DNA of 24,326 nucleotides, taken from positions 1 through 24,326 of the forward strand of contig CAJWXO010000009.1 in the NCBI GenBank assembly GCA_913049755.1. The letters run 5' to 3'. The stretch is from an uncultured Cryomorphaceae bacterium (GTDB lineage Bacteria > Bacteroidota > Bacteroidia > Flavobacteriales > Schleiferiaceae). This document shows positions 8,991-18,282 of the stretch, in pieces (the stretch's first letter is position 1; each line of letters begins with the position of its first letter). A program made the translations under genes and the position numbers. The notes below the pieces were generated by a model. It was not told the DNA's origin. It worked only from the letters and a program-made list of their open reading frames with translations, and ran no database searches.

Positions 8991-9431
8991 ATGGAATTTG
9001 ATGATGTCTATTTTATGCGCGAAGCGATAAGAGAGGCAGTTAAAGCTTTTGAAGAAGATGAGGTCCCTGTGGGTGCTGTTGTTGTTGCTAATAATAAAAT
9101 AATAGCAAGAGGTCATAATCTAACAGAAAGGTTGACAGATGTGACTGCGCATGCAGAAATGCAAGCCATAACGTCAGCAGCAAATTATCTTGGTGTTAAA
9201 TATTTAAAAGATTGCACCATATATATAACATTGGAGCCCTGTGTTATGTGTGCTGGAGCTCTTTTTTGGTCTCAAATTGATCGCGTAGTTTTTGGAGCAA
9301 AAGATGAAAAGAGAGGATTTAATACACTTGGAATTAAAGTTCATCCTAAAACAATTGTTTTTGGAGGGATTGAAGAGGAAGTTTGTGGTGATTTATTAAA
9401 AGATTTTTTTCGATTAAAACGAAATAAGTAA
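8991..9431 (+). CDS. tadA: tRNA-specific adenosine deaminase
   Basis: This 146-residue cytidine/deoxycytidylate-deaminase-fold protein converts adenosine 34 to inosine in tRNA-Arg(ACG). The zinc site and catalytic glutamate are visible: His54 and Glu56 in HAEMQAI, and Cys84 and Cys87 in PCVMCAGAL. VPVGAVVV (about residues 25-32) and the C-terminal region with FFRLKR are usual for TadA rather than for a free-base deaminase such as guanine deaminase. The length is also typical. It is divergent from aspS, so two translation-related genes share a 58-bp promoter region. It is followed by two hairpins ending in a strong terminator. Confidence 0.94.
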   Translation: MEFDDVYFMREAIREAVKAFEEDEVPVGAVVVANNKIIARGHNLTERLTDVTAHAEMQAITSAANYLGVKYLKDCTIYITLEPCVMCAGALFWSQIDRVVFGAKDEKRGFNTLGIKVHPKTIVFGGIEEEVCGDLLKDFFRLKRNK

Positions 9432-9465
9432 ATATTATTGGTATAAATTTTAAACTTATGATATA

Positions 9466-9490
9466 ATAAATGTGCCTTAGTCGCATTTAT
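9466..9490 (+). repeat. Hairpin between tadA and its terminator
   Basis: ATAAATGTG and CGCATTTAT form a 9-bp stem with one G-U pair and a 7-nt loop. There is no T-run after it, so it is not itself an intrinsic terminator. It lies 11 nt before the terminator stem. It could be part of the tadA 3' untranslated region or of a short stand-alone RNA. Confidence 0.5.
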
Positions 9491-9501
9491 GTGTTTAGTT
9501 T

Positions 9502-9536
9502 GAAAGGGCATTTGGGGGACTGCCCTTTCTTTTTTT
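9502..9536 (+). terminator. Rho-independent terminator after tadA
   Basis: GAAAGGGCA (9502-9510) pairs perfectly with TGCCCTTTC (9521-9529) around a 10-nt loop, followed by a run of seven T (9530-9536). It ends plus-strand transcription from tadA, or from a small RNA starting after tadA, before the next operon. Confidence 0.92.
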
Positions 9537-9550
9537 AAACTTGAAATTAT

Positions 9551-9570
9551 GTGGTGGGAGCTCTCCCCAC
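9551..9570. promoter_or_regulatory. 20-bp dyad, candidate operator of the MBL-peptidase operon
   Basis: GTGGTGGGAGCTCTCCCCAC is a near-palindrome: 8 of 10 base pairs are symmetrical around a central GAGCTC. It directly abuts the -7 element TAAGTTTG (9571-9578), so it fills the stretch where RNA polymerase contacts lie between the -33 and -7 positions. It is unusually GC-rich for this AT-rich gap. This placement suits a dimeric regulator site; no regulator gene is nearby. Confidence 0.45.
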
Positions 9571-9578
9571 TAAGTTTG
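9571..9578 (+). promoter_or_regulatory. -7 promoter element of the MBL-peptidase operon (leaderless layout)
   Basis: TAAGTTTG is a full match to TAnnTTTG and ends 4 nt before the ATG at 9583, predicting a transcript that starts at or beside the start codon. The only nearby TTG (9541-9543) is 27 bp upstream, too far for a normal -33 element, which would fit a promoter that depends on an activator. Confidence 0.6.
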
Positions 9579-9582
9579 TGCT

Positions 9583-10428
9583 ATGAAGCTACATGCTATA
9601 AATACTGGGTTTTTTAAATTAGATGGAGGAGCAATGTTTGGAGTAGTCCCAAAGTCTCTTTGGCAAAGAACAAATCCAGCTGATCAGAATAACTTATGCA
9701 CATGGGCCATGCGGTCTATGCTTATTGAAGATAATGACCGATTGATTCTAATTGATACTGGAATAGGATCAAAGCAAGATGAAAAGTTTTTTGGTCATTA
9801 TCACCTTCATGGCAATGACAGCTTGAAAGGCAATCTTAAAAAAATCGGATTAGAACCTAAAGATATTACCGATGTTTTTTTAACACATCTGCATTTTGAT
9901 CATGTTGGTGGCGCTGTAGAAAGAAGTGGGGATATCTTTAAGCCAACTTTTGAGAATGCAAATTATTGGACAAATAGGCGTCACTTGTCTTGGGCAAAAT
10001 CTCCCAACAAAAGAGAGAAAGCATCTTTCCTTGGAGAAAACATAAGGCCATTAGAAGAAAGTGGGCAACTTAATTTTATTGATGCTCCAGAAGGAGAGCG
10101 TCGTGTTAAAACGGGGCTGGGGTTTGATGCTTTTGTAGTTAATGGGCATACTGATGCTCAAATGTGTCCAATAATCTCATATAGGACTGAGACAGTAGTA
10201 TTTATGGCAGATTTACTTCCTTCAGTTGGGCATATCCCCTTGCCATATGTAATGGGTTATGATACTCGTCCATTGATTACTTTAGAAGAAAAGAGCCACA
10301 TTCTAAATGAGGTTTCTGAAAATGGTTATCGTTTATTTTTAGAACATGATCCAAAAAATGAAACGTGCACTCTTGAGAAAACAGATCGAGGCCCTCGATT
10401 AGCTAATACTAGAAATTTAAATGATTAA
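9583..10428 (+). CDS. MBL-fold metallo-hydrolase
   Basis: This 281-residue protein has a complete di-metal metallo-beta-lactamase-fold site: HLHFDH gives His102, His104, Asp106 and His107, followed by His189 (NGHT), Asp210 (FMAD) and His255 (LFLEHDP). The general shape resembles the AiiA/YtnP-like lactonase branch, but the substrate cannot be read from sequence and the family also includes many other hydrolases. No signal peptide is seen, so it is likely cytoplasmic. It is the first gene of a two-gene operon, with only 4 nt before the exported M1 peptidase. The ATG at 9583 is supported by the -7 box 4 nt upstream. Confidence 0.9.
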   Translation: MKLHAINTGFFKLDGGAMFGVVPKSLWQRTNPADQNNLCTWAMRSMLIEDNDRLILIDTGIGSKQDEKFFGHYHLHGNDSLKGNLKKIGLEPKDITDVFLTHLHFDHVGGAVERSGDIFKPTFENANYWTNRRHLSWAKSPNKREKASFLGENIRPLEESGQLNFIDAPEGERRVKTGLGFDAFVVNGHTDAQMCPIISYRTETVVFMADLLPSVGHIPLPYVMGYDTRPLITLEEKSHILNEVSENGYRLFLEHDPKNETCTLEKTDRGPRLANTRNLND

Positions 10429-10432
10429 ATAG

Positions 10433-12259
10433 ATGAATAATATATTTTTATGCGCAATCATTCTCTTTTGGAATGTATCAATTCTTCAGGGCCAGGGATA
10501 TTGGCAACAGGAAATAGAATATGATATAAATGTAGATCTAGATGACAAGCAGAACTTGTTAAATGGTGATTTAAAACTTAGTTACACCAATAATAGCTCT
10601 GAATCTATAGTTGACGTGTTTTTTAATTTGTATTGGAATGCATTTCAACCAGGGAGCATGCTTTCAAATATGGCTAATATACCATCTCGGTTTAAGGACA
10701 ATGCAATTGGTGATAATATTGAGAAATATAAGGATGATGAATGGGGATCTCAGGTTATCTCGGAGATGACTATGAATGATGAAGTCGTCTCTTTTTATAT
10801 TGATCAGACTATTTTGCATGGGGTCCTGCCCCAAGATATAAAGCCTGGAGAAACTGTTGTTTTTAGCTTAAAGTATATCACTCATATTCCCAAATTAGTG
10901 GAGAGGGGGGGGAGAAAAGGTCCTGAAGGCGTTGCTTACACTTTTACGCAGTGGTATCCCAAAATTTGTGTTTTTGATCAAGATGGATGGCATCCAGATA
11001 TATATGTTGCCCGAGAATTCTACGGCGACTTTGGTACATTTAATGTCAATATCACAGCTGATTCAGATTATTTAATAGGTGGAACTGGGGTGCTTAACAA
11101 TGCCGATATTATTGGTCATGGTTATTCTTCTCAAGAGATAAATCATAAAAAAAGAACACGATTAACGTGGAATTTCCGAGCAGAAAAAGTTCATGATTTT
11201 GCATGGGTAGCAGACAAAAATTTTATTCATGAAAAGAGAAAATCTTTATCCGGAGTAGACTTACACTTTATTTATAAAAAAGACAAAAAATCATCAAAGC
11301 ACCTTGGCACGGAGAAATTCAAAGAAGATGTAAAGAGTTATTTTCAATTTATGGAACAAAAATTTGGCACTTATGAGTGGCCACAATTCACAATAATTCA
11401 AGGAGGCGAAGGAGCAATGGAGTACCCAATGGCCACCGTAATGCAAGTTCAAGGAGATTCATATGATGGTCTTTTATCTACTGTCATTCACGAAGCTTCT
11501 CATATGTGGTATTATGGCATGCTCGGAACTGACGAGCAGCAATACTCATGGATGGATGAAGGGTTTACGAGTTTTGCTGAAGATGAAGCAATGAATATTT
11601 TACTTGCTAAGAATGTTTTAAATCCTCATAATTCTTACTTGTCAAGATTCTCAAAATTAGCGAAGGAGTCATGGATTGAGCCCACGGGAACACTTGCGAA
11701 TTATTTTGATGGGAAATTTCCTTATCAATTGGCAGCATATATGAAGGGTTCTTTGTTTTTAGTTCAGCTTCGAGGAATAATAGGAGAGGGTCCATTTTGG
11801 TCTACTATGACTCGATATAAAAATGAATGGGCATTTAAGCATCCAACGCCAAAAGATTTTTTGCGTATCGCTGAAAAAGAGTCAGGTATGATTCTAGACT
11901 GGTATTTAAACCTCTGGATTTCAACCAATAAATATCCAGATATAGCTATTGACTCTGCTTACAGTATTGATAACAAAATGACTCAAATATCCTTAAAGAG
12001 AATAGGGACAATGGCTATTCCGGTAGATATGAGAATTATTTTAAAATCAGGATCTATTTTAGACTATACAATACCGCTTAGTTCAATGTTTGGCTATAAA
12101 AAAGGTTTTAGTGTTTTGGGCCCCTGGAATTATACTCAGCTTGAGCGGACATTCACATTAGATATACCGATAGAGAATATTGAAAGGATACTTATTGACC
12201 CAGAAAATTGGATTGCAGATGTCAATAGAAATGATAATGTTTGGGAGGCTAAAAACTAG
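10433..12259 (+). CDS. Exported M1-family zinc metallopeptidase
   Basis: This 608-residue protein starts with a signal peptide (residues 1-20). It carries the gluzincin site HEASH (His353, Glu354, His357) with the third zinc ligand Glu376 after 18 residues, in WMDEGFTSFAEDE. GAMEYP (327-332) replaces the classical GAMEN exopeptidase motif, as seen in other M1-like proteins. An N-terminal beta domain precedes the catalytic core, and a C-terminal beta region follows. No T9SS sorting domain is present, so a periplasmic or outer-membrane-associated location is likely. The expected role is cleavage of peptides, probably for nutrient use. It follows the MBL gene by 4 nt. Its TAG stop overlaps the stop of the convergent rnr gene within one CTAG. 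Confidence 0.92.
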   Translation: MNNIFLCAIILFWNVSILQGQGYWQQEIEYDINVDLDDKQNLLNGDLKLSYTNNSSESIVDVFFNLYWNAFQPGSMLSNMANIPSRFKDNAIGDNIEKYKDDEWGSQVISEMTMNDEVVSFYIDQTILHGVLPQDIKPGETVVFSLKYITHIPKLVERGGRKGPEGVAYTFTQWYPKICVFDQDGWHPDIYVAREFYGDFGTFNVNITADSDYLIGGTGVLNNADIIGHGYSSQEINHKKRTRLTWNFRAEKVHDFAWVADKNFIHEKRKSLSGVDLHFIYKKDKKSSKHLGTEKFKEDVKSYFQFMEQKFGTYEWPQFTIIQGGEGAMEYPMATVMQVQGDSYDGLLSTVIHEASHMWYYGMLGTDEQQYSWMDEGFTSFAEDEAMNILLAKNVLNPHNSYLSRFSKLAKESWIEPTGTLANYFDGKFPYQLAAYMKGSLFLVQLRGIIGEGPFWSTMTRYKNEWAFKHPTPKDFLRIAEKESGMILDWYLNLWISTNKYPDIAIDSAYSIDNKMTQISLKRIGTMAIPVDMRIILKSGSILDYTIPLSSMFGYKKGFSVLGPWNYTQLERTFTLDIPIENIERILIDPENWIADVNRNDNVWEAKN

Positions 12260-14604
12260 CGACGTTTCTTTTTTGCCTTTGTTGTCTTTGGTCCTTTTGC
12301 TTTGAATGTTGAATTCCCTCTATTTGAAGATTTTGTTGGATCCGAGTCTTTTGCGCTAAAATAGTTTTTTTTTGCTCTTAATTCTTGCGGTTTGGACTCA
12401 TGGAACCTGCCTTTAAATTTGCTAGGGTATTCTTTGCCATTTATTGCTCCTTTTCGGGGTATCCCAAAATCAATTGTCTTTTTTACTAAGTCTACGTCTT
12501 TGACAACGATTCTTAGCGGATCTCCAAGATTATAGCTATTCCCGTTTCTTTCTCCAACTATTCGATAGTTGTTTTTATCTATTATATAATAGTCATCACT
12601 GAATTCACTCAGACGAACAAGACCCTCGCATCCCATTTTTTGTATTTCTACAAAGACTCCCCAATCAGTCACTCCAGAGATAATACCATCAAATTCTTCT
12701 CCTAGATATTTATCCATGTATTTTGCTTGCATGAATTTTATTGAAGTTCGCTCTGCATCGCTTGCATTTTGTTCGCGATTTGAACAATAGTCACACATGT
12801 CATTGTACTCTTCAATGTTGTGGGTATGTTTCCCGTCTAGAAAATCTTGAAGGAGGCGATGAACCATCATGTCTGGATACCTTCTAATAGGCGATGTGAA
12901 GTGGGTATAATCATCAAAGGCTAAACCATAATGACCTATATTTTGAGTTGAATAAATGGCCTTAGCCATAGTTCTTACCGTCAAGGTTTCAAGCATATTA
13001 GCTTCTGGGGTTCCCTTCACCGTCGAGAGAAGAGTATTTATTGATTTGCGCACTGCTTGTGTTCCTTGAGTTGCCAAATTATAGCCCAATGGTCTAACGA
13101 ATTGTGAAAGGGTTTCAAGTTTCGCCGGGTCTGGGTGATCATGTACCCGATACACCATTGTTTTGGTATTACGTTTTCCATCGGCTTGGCGACCAATAAT
13201 ATTAGCAACATGTTTGTTAGCCAAGAGCATAAATTCTTCGATAAGTTTATTGGAATCTTGAGCAATCTTCAACGAGGCCCCAATAGGCTCATTCTCTGAA
13301 TCTAATTTAAACTTTACTTCTGCACGGTCAAAAGCAATTGCTCCATCAGCCATTCTTTTTTTTCGAAGATCTTTAGCTATGGAATCCATAATTCGAATTT
13401 CTTGTCCAAGTAGATCATTGTCTTCGCCTTGAATAATTAATTCAGCTTCTTCATAAGTGAGTCTTTTATCGGAGTGAATAACAGTTCTACCAAACCATCG
13501 GTTACGTATATTACCATTGGAGTTGATTTCGAATACTGCTGAAAATGTAAACTTATCTTCATTCGGACGCAATGAGCATACCTTATTTGATAAAACTTCT
13601 GGCAGCATAGGAACAACTCTATCCACTAAATAGACTGATGTTGCTCTTTTTTGAGCTTCCTCTTCAAGTTTGCTGCCAGGGGTTACATAGTGCGTGACAT
13701 CGGCAATATGAACTCCAATTTCCCAGTATTGATCATCAATTTCTCGAATACTCAGCGCATCATCAAAATCTTTTGCATCATACGGATCGATAGTAAATGT
13801 TTTGACATTTCTCATATCTCTCCTATTCGATATCTCTTTTGAATTAATTTCTAATGGGATTTTATTCGCTTCAGCTTCTACTTCTTCAGGAAATGAATAC
13901 GGAAGCCCATATTCATTTAATATCGCATGTATTTCAGTGTCATGATCACCCCGATCACCAAGGACTTCCTCAATTTTTCCCTGCGGTTTTTGCTCAGGGT
14001 TATCCCAAGAGATCAATGAAGCAATAACAATTTGCCCATCTTTCCCCCCATTTAATTTATTTTGAGGGATGTAGAAGTCTGGGCCTATTTTTCTTTTATC
14101 AGTGACTAAAAAAGCATGTTTTTCGGAAACTTGCAGCTCACCCACAAATCTATTTCTTGCTCTTTTTATCACCTCTGTTATTTGACCTTCTTTTTTTCTT
14201 TTTCCTTTTAGAGGATGTAGTAAAACTTTCACCTGGTCACCCCCAAAAGCTAAACCTAAATTATTGTCTCTAATAAAAATATCATCCTCTTCTCCACCAG
14301 GTATAACATAACCAGTGCCTGAAGATGTTAGTTGTAAAGTGCCTTGAACATAAGCTTCATCAACTTTGTATTGATACTTTTCTGGACTTATTTCTTTTAT
14401 TTGACCGGCGCTATTTAAAATGTCTATTGCAGCTTTAGCTAATATTTTCCCAGTACGCTCATACATATTCATTTCTATGGCTATATCCTCAAGAGGAAAT
14501 ATACTGAATGGTCTTTTTTGAAGAAGTCGAAGGATTCTAGAGGCTAATGAAGCAGCATCCATCGAACGATGTGCTTTATTTTTTTTTGGGCCTTTTTTTG
14601 GCAT
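12256..14604 (-). CDS. rnr: Ribonuclease R
   Basis: This 782-residue 3'-to-5' exoribonuclease of the RNB (RNase II/R) family degrades structured RNA. After an N-terminal winged-helix-like region (about 15-80) and cold-shock domains (about 85-240) comes the RNB catalytic block with DPYDAKDFDDA (about 273-283), whose aspartates bind the metal. THFTSPIRRYPDMMVHR is the later RNB signature. An S1 domain (about 640-720, FDGIISGVTDWGVFVEI) follows, and the tail is basic and ends in KKKRR. The start was placed at the ATG at 14604 rather than an in-frame TTG at 14610, because that TTG lies inside the -7 box reading GACCTTTG. The stop shares CTAG with the convergent peptidase gene. Confidence 0.95.
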   Translation of the reverse strand: MPKKGPKKNKAHRSMDAASLASRILRLLQKRPFSIFPLEDIAIEMNMYERTGKILAKAAIDILNSAGQIKEISPEKYQYKVDEAYVQGTLQLTSSGTGYVIPGGEEDDIFIRDNNLGLAFGGDQVKVLLHPLKGKRKKEGQITEVIKRARNRFVGELQVSEKHAFLVTDKRKIGPDFYIPQNKLNGGKDGQIVIASLISWDNPEQKPQGKIEEVLGDRGDHDTEIHAILNEYGLPYSFPEEVEAEANKIPLEINSKEISNRRDMRNVKTFTIDPYDAKDFDDALSIREIDDQYWEIGVHIADVTHYVTPGSKLEEEAQKRATSVYLVDRVVPMLPEVLSNKVCSLRPNEDKFTFSAVFEINSNGNIRNRWFGRTVIHSDKRLTYEEAELIIQGEDNDLLGQEIRIMDSIAKDLRKKRMADGAIAFDRAEVKFKLDSENEPIGASLKIAQDSNKLIEEFMLLANKHVANIIGRQADGKRNTKTMVYRVHDHPDPAKLETLSQFVRPLGYNLATQGTQAVRKSINTLLSTVKGTPEANMLETLTVRTMAKAIYSTQNIGHYGLAFDDYTHFTSPIRRYPDMMVHRLLQDFLDGKHTHNIEEYNDMCDYCSNREQNASDAERTSIKFMQAKYMDKYLGEEFDGIISGVTDWGVFVEIQKMGCEGLVRLSEFSDDYYIIDKNNYRIVGERNGNSYNLGDPLRIVVKDVDLVKKTIDFGIPRKGAINGKEYPSKFKGRFHESKPQELRAKKNYFSAKDSDPTKSSNRGNSTFKAKGPKTTKAKKKRR

Positions 14605-14607
14605 ATT

Positions 14608-14615
14608 CAAAGGTC
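14608..14615 (-). promoter_or_regulatory. -7 promoter element of rnr (leaderless layout)
   Basis: The minus strand reads GACCTTTG, a 7/8 match to TAnnTTTG that differs only at the first base from the boxes of purQ, aspS and gdhA. It ends 3 nt before the ATG at 14604. This excludes the TTG at 14610 as the start of a transcript from this promoter. Confidence 0.5.
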
Positions 14616-14686
14616 GGGTAAATTTTTCTTAAAAAACCTATCTAATCATTTGTGACCAGATATACTGGAAATCATATGCCTTCAAA

Positions 14687-14718
14687 TTGCGGATCTGGCA
14701 TAAATGTTGCTATTTTTG
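14687..14718 (+). promoter_or_regulatory. Complete Bacteroidota promoter of the outer-membrane protein gene
   Basis: TTG at 14687-14689 and TATTTTTG at 14711-14718 (full match to TAnnTTTG) are separated by 21 bp, within the known spacing of -33 and -7 elements. It lies 24 nt before the ATG at 14743. This is the best two-part promoter in the window, and it implies that an upstream in-frame ATG at 14704 is not the start. Confidence 0.7.
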
Positions 14719-14742
14719 CTGTCTATCATTCTATTTAACACT

Positions 14743-15705
14743 ATGAAATATTTAGTTTACACGCTTTCAATTATTTTTCTTTTCAACCTTCCTGCAAACG
14801 GTCAAGATGCTTCAGGTGAAGCAACTGCAGTTGAATTGACAAAAAAGGAAAAAAGACAATTAAAGAAAGAAACTAAGAAAAAAGAAAAAGAGTTAAAAAA
14901 AGATCAAAAAAAGAGCAGTAAGAAAAATGCTATTAAAATCGGTGAGCTTCCTCCGGATAACCAAGAGGACGAAATTAATCCCATAAAAATTGATGTCAAT
15001 TTAGATTTAGGTCTTGTGCTGAGTGAAAAGAGTGCTGAAAAAGTTAAAATTCATCGTGGAATGTCATTTGCATATGGGATTGTCGAACTAGCGGATATCT
15101 CAGGTGGAGGGATAAGCTTTTCTAATTTTGAGTGGGCTCAAAATAGACCGGGTAGGATTCTTCGCTCATCTTCTCAATCATGGGATGTCTTTTTCAATCA
15201 ATATCGATTATCGAAATCGCCTTTCTGGTTCAGAACCGGAGTCTCAATATCCTGGAGTGTACTAGATTTTGGTGAGTTTTCTTTTGTGTCTACAGATTAT
15301 TCTCCACAGAGAGTGGTTGCTGTCCAATTAGATGCAGACAGCATAAATATTAGAACTAAGTCAAGCTTGACAACATCATATATTGAAGCCCCATTAGAAT
15401 TGGTATTTAATAGCAGTAATGATGGCAATAGAGGAGTGACTATTGGAATTGGTGGCTATGTTGGTTTACGACTACAAACGACACGGAAAATAAATTATGC
15501 CGATATATCAGGTGCTGTTCAGGATAGAAGAATAAATAGTTTTTATAATAACCCTGTATCTTATGGTGTAAGTGCTCGTTTAGGTTATGGCTCAATATAT
15601 GTGAAAGGCCGTTTTGCATTATCTAAATACTTTCAACAAGGAGAGGATATCACATCCAAACCTTATCAACTCGCTGCAATAACGTTGGGGATAGATCTTC
15701 TATAA
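14743..15705 (+). CDS. Outer-membrane beta-barrel protein with lysine-rich linker (PorT-like family)
   Basis: From the ATG at 14743 the protein has 320 residues: a signal peptide (1-20, ending NGQ), a very lysine-rich segment at 33-61 (about half Lys), and from about residue 85 alternating strands typical of a small outer-membrane barrel, ending in ITLGIDLL. The C-terminal region resembles the Bacteroidota outer-membrane beta-barrel (PorT-like) families. The exact family is uncertain and no function is assigned. The in-frame ATG at 14704 would add 13 residues, but the promoter at 14687-14718 covers it. The gene is monocistronic, with its own promoter and a strong terminator. It sits between rnr (divergent) and gdhA (convergent), which gives no functional clue. 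Confidence 0.8.
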   Translation: MKYLVYTLSIIFLFNLPANGQDASGEATAVELTKKEKRQLKKETKKKEKELKKDQKKSSKKNAIKIGELPPDNQEDEINPIKIDVNLDLGLVLSEKSAEKVKIHRGMSFAYGIVELADISGGGISFSNFEWAQNRPGRILRSSSQSWDVFFNQYRLSKSPFWFRTGVSISWSVLDFGEFSFVSTDYSPQRVVAVQLDADSINIRTKSSLTTSYIEAPLELVFNSSNDGNRGVTIGIGGYVGLRLQTTRKINYADISGAVQDRRINSFYNNPVSYGVSARLGYGSIYVKGRFALSKYFQQGEDITSKPYQLAAITLGIDLL

Positions 15706-15723
15706 AATATCTTCGCAAAACCG

Positions 15724-15760
15724 AAATCCCCCTGAAATAATTATTCCAGGGGGATTTTTT
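15724..15760 (+). terminator. Rho-independent terminator after the outer-membrane protein gene
   Basis: AAATCCCCCTG (15724-15734) pairs perfectly with CAGGGGGATTT (15747-15757) as an 11-bp stem, and a T-run extends to 15760. On the minus strand only three T follow the stem, so it mainly stops plus-strand transcription before it enters gdhA antisense. Confidence 0.92.
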
Positions 15761-15812
15761 GTCCCAGGATATTCTGATTAAACAAAATATCACGTTTACT
15801 AAATCAATCTGG

Positions 15813-17206
<1,394 letters not shown>

Positions 17207-17210
17207 TACC

Positions 17211-17218
17211 GAAATTTG
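17211..17218 (+). promoter_or_regulatory. -7 promoter element of thiL (leaderless layout)
   Basis: GAAATTTG is a 7/8 match to TAnnTTTG and ends 4 nt before the thiL ATG at 17223. It is back-to-back with the gdhA boxes. Confidence 0.4.
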
Positions 17219-17222
17219 CGTC

Positions 17223-18263
17223 ATGCTTGATACACCGAACCAACAAAAAACACAATTGTCAGAATTGGGCGAATTTGCTCTAATAGATCGTCTGACATCT
17301 TCAATCAAATTAACTAATGAATCCTCTTTAACTGGGGCAGGAGATGATGCCGCTATAATTGATCATGGTAATCATGAAACTCTAATTTCCAAGGATTTAC
17401 TTGTTGAAGGGGTTCATTTTGACTTGGCTTATGTTCCCCTGAAGCATTTAGGCTATAAGTCAGTGGTAGTTAATCTCTCTGACATATATGCAATGAATGG
17501 TATTCCTACTCAGATTTTGGTGGGATTAGCCGTTTCAAGCCGATTTCCTGTTGAAGCTTTGGATGAAATTTATGAAGGAATGCTTTTAGCCTGTAAAAGA
17601 TACGGTGTTGACTTAATTGGAGGAGATACAACCTCAAGTTCGTTAGGATTATTACTCAGTATTACTGCTGTTGGACATGTGGAAAAAGGTAAATCGGTAA
17701 AGAGGTCAGGAGCAAGGCCTACAGATTTACTGGTCGTTTCTGGTGATTTAGGGTCAGCCTACATGGGTCTTCAGGTTCTTGAGCGTGAAAAAGCAGCATT
17801 TAAATCTAATCCAAATCTTCAACCCGAACTGCAGGGGCATGAATATGTTTTAGAGCGACAATTAAAGCCAGAAGCACGAAAAGATATCGCAGATTTATTG
17901 AAAGAACTAAAAGTTACTCCATCTAGTATGATTGATATATCAGATGGATTAAGTTCTGAAATAATGCACCTTTGTAAATCATCTAAGTTGGGATGTACTA
18001 TCTATGAAGATAAAATCCCCATGGACCCTCAAATGATTCGTTTAGCTGAAGAATTCGGAATAAATCCCATTACTGCAGTTCTGAATGGAGGAGAAGACTA
18101 TGAATTGCTTTTTACTGTCTCTATCGATGATTATGATAAAATCAAACATAATCCCAGTTTAACCCCCATCGGGCATATCACGGATAGCGGAGCAATTCAG
18201 CTTGTAACTAATGGTGGACAAGCAGTTGAATTGGAAGCCCAAGGGTGGACTTCATTTAAATGA
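17223..18263 (+). CDS. thiL: Thiamine-monophosphate kinase
   Basis: This 346-residue protein phosphorylates thiamine monophosphate to thiamine diphosphate, the active cofactor. It has the ThiL/PurM-like ATP-binding fold signatures: GAGDDAAII (38-46), SKDLLVEGVHFD (56-67), LIGGDTTSS (about 134-142), MIDISDGLSSEI (about 237-248) and NGGEDYELLFTV. The metal- and phosphate-binding aspartates in these motifs are intact. No other thiamine genes are nearby. It is divergent from gdhA and convergent, with a 19-bp gap, with a small lipoprotein gene. No terminator is visible in that gap. Confidence 0.96.
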   Translation: MLDTPNQQKTQLSELGEFALIDRLTSSIKLTNESSLTGAGDDAAIIDHGNHETLISKDLLVEGVHFDLAYVPLKHLGYKSVVVNLSDIYAMNGIPTQILVGLAVSSRFPVEALDEIYEGMLLACKRYGVDLIGGDTTSSSLGLLLSITAVGHVEKGKSVKRSGARPTDLLVVSGDLGSAYMGLQVLEREKAAFKSNPNLQPELQGHEYVLERQLKPEARKDIADLLKELKVTPSSMIDISDGLSSEIMHLCKSSKLGCTIYEDKIPMDPQMIRLAEEFGINPITAVLNGGEDYELLFTVSIDDYDKIKHNPSLTPIGHITDSGAIQLVTNGGQAVELEAQGWTSFK

Positions 18264-18282
18264 AGATCAAATTCGGAAAAAT

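Noticed and set aside
8820..9116. 98-residue minus-strand frame across the aspS start and tadA
   Set aside because: It covers the divergent promoter region and runs antisense to the conserved tadA N-terminus; its translation has no recognisable motif.
14605..14610. TTG start giving a 784-residue RNase R
   Set aside because: The TTG lies inside the -7 box; the ATG at 14604 is a better start and loses only two residues.
14704..14742. Upstream ATG giving a 333-residue outer-membrane protein
   Set aside because: The perfect -7 box at 14711-14718 lies downstream of this ATG, and the signal peptide starts properly at 14743.
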